Origin: SZAS-79 sp963844255
GTDB taxonomy: Bacteria > Pseudomonadota > Gammaproteobacteria > Burkholderiales > SG8-39
Length of the DNA stretch: 64,000 nucleotides
Direction: 5' to 3'
NCBI GenBank assembly: GCA_963844255.1
Contig: CAWJNP010000017.1
Coordinates: 179,602-243,601, forward strand
Part shown: positions 63,966 to 64,000 of the stretch, one piece after another
Numbering within the stretch: position 1 is the stretch's first letter
How the letters are laid out: each line of letters opens with the position of its first letter
Notes under the pieces: model-generated
The model's database searches: none
What the model was told of the DNA's origin: nothing
The model's input: the letters and a program-made list of their open reading frames with translations, nothing else
Made by a program: the position numbers and the translations under genes

Positions 63966-64000
63966 AGCAATACGTACTCGTCGAAGAAGGACGACATAAC
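63966..64000 (+). other. Possible nanopore adapter remnant at the window end
   Basis: AGCAATACGTA at 63966-63976 equals the first 11 bases of the reverse complement of the standard Oxford Nanopore ligation adapter, followed a few bases later by CGAAG, also in the adapter. The last ~35 bases are much less GC-rich than the DNA before them. This fits an untrimmed read end, but the match is short. Confidence 0.4.

Noticed and set aside
59210..64000. Horizontally acquired actinobacterial catabolic island
   Set aside because: Abrupt change inside a gene, no mobility genes, and a frame-break density unlike the rest make an assembly chimera the better explanation.

Overview
The first ~59.2 kb reads as one continuous stretch of a high-GC betaproteobacterial chromosome, most likely a poorly characterised member of the Burkholderiales. 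The evidence is gene order: queG / tsaE-amiC...mutL, Rieske-xseB-ispA-dxs-folE2, argD-argF-argG, rpsT / murJ, ileS-lspA-fkpB-ispH, birA-coaX-SPOR. Bug/TctC-type periplasmic binding proteins and a fimT-pilV-pilW-pilX-pilY1-pilE cluster agree. At about 59,210 the sequence changes abruptly, inside a ugpB-like gene, to very GC-rich DNA with actinobacterial-type genes (amidohydrolase, two acyl-CoA dehydrogenases, a GNAT acetyltransferase). There the reading frame breaks every ~50-150 bases, so I read the last 4.8 kb as an assembly chimera rather than a neighbouring locus.

Layout. 1-7.9 kb: mutL (partial), dedA, a DNA-deoxyinosine glycosylase, a GlcG-like protein, amiC, tsaE, queG, an alpha/beta hydrolase and a rhodanese. 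7.9-13.1 kb: Rieske oxygenase, then exonuclease VII small subunit, isoprenoid synthesis (ispA, dxs) and folE2. 13.2-18.2 kb: retropepsin-like protease, glutamine amidotransferase, YajQ, enoyl-CoA hydratase, NDP-forming acyl-CoA synthetase. 18.3-22.7 kb: a decayed Bug gene, a MASE1 histidine kinase/FixJ-type regulator pair and a divergent Na+/H+ antiporter. 22.7-27.6 kb: arginine biosynthesis and rpsT. 27.7-37.2 kb: murJ, SirB1-like, DUF962, ribF, ileS-lspA-fkpB-ispH and a DUF4124-glutaredoxin. 37.2-44.4 kb: the type IV pilus minor-pilin operon. 44.7-54.1 kb: tRNA-Thr, a lone receiver protein, then SPOR/coaX/birA preceded by a peptide ABC importer joined to an M81 peptidase. 54.3-59.2 kb: accessory genes (HTH remnant, Bug protein, MFS, thioesterase, amidase, truncated ugpB).

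The most interesting biological signal is regulatory. Seven genes (mutL, dedA, queG, sseA, dxs, folE2 and the antiporter) have a TANNNT -10-like hexamer followed by exactly six bases and then the ATG. This would start transcription on the A of the start codon, so leaderless mRNAs may be common in this lineage. Other notable items are a triplicated prepilin cleavage motif in PilW from a 24-bp tandem repeat, a PilY1 with a large extra domain, two diverged direct repeats sharing a 52-bp internal spacing, and an 18-bp dyad present twice.

Many conserved genes (queG, the Rieske oxygenase, dxs, folE2, the enoyl-CoA hydratase, argD, argF, argG, ileS) carry single-base frame breaks. Where the intended reading is clear these are mostly one extra G or C, so I treat them as sequencing error. 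Coordinates for those genes span the whole inferred gene.
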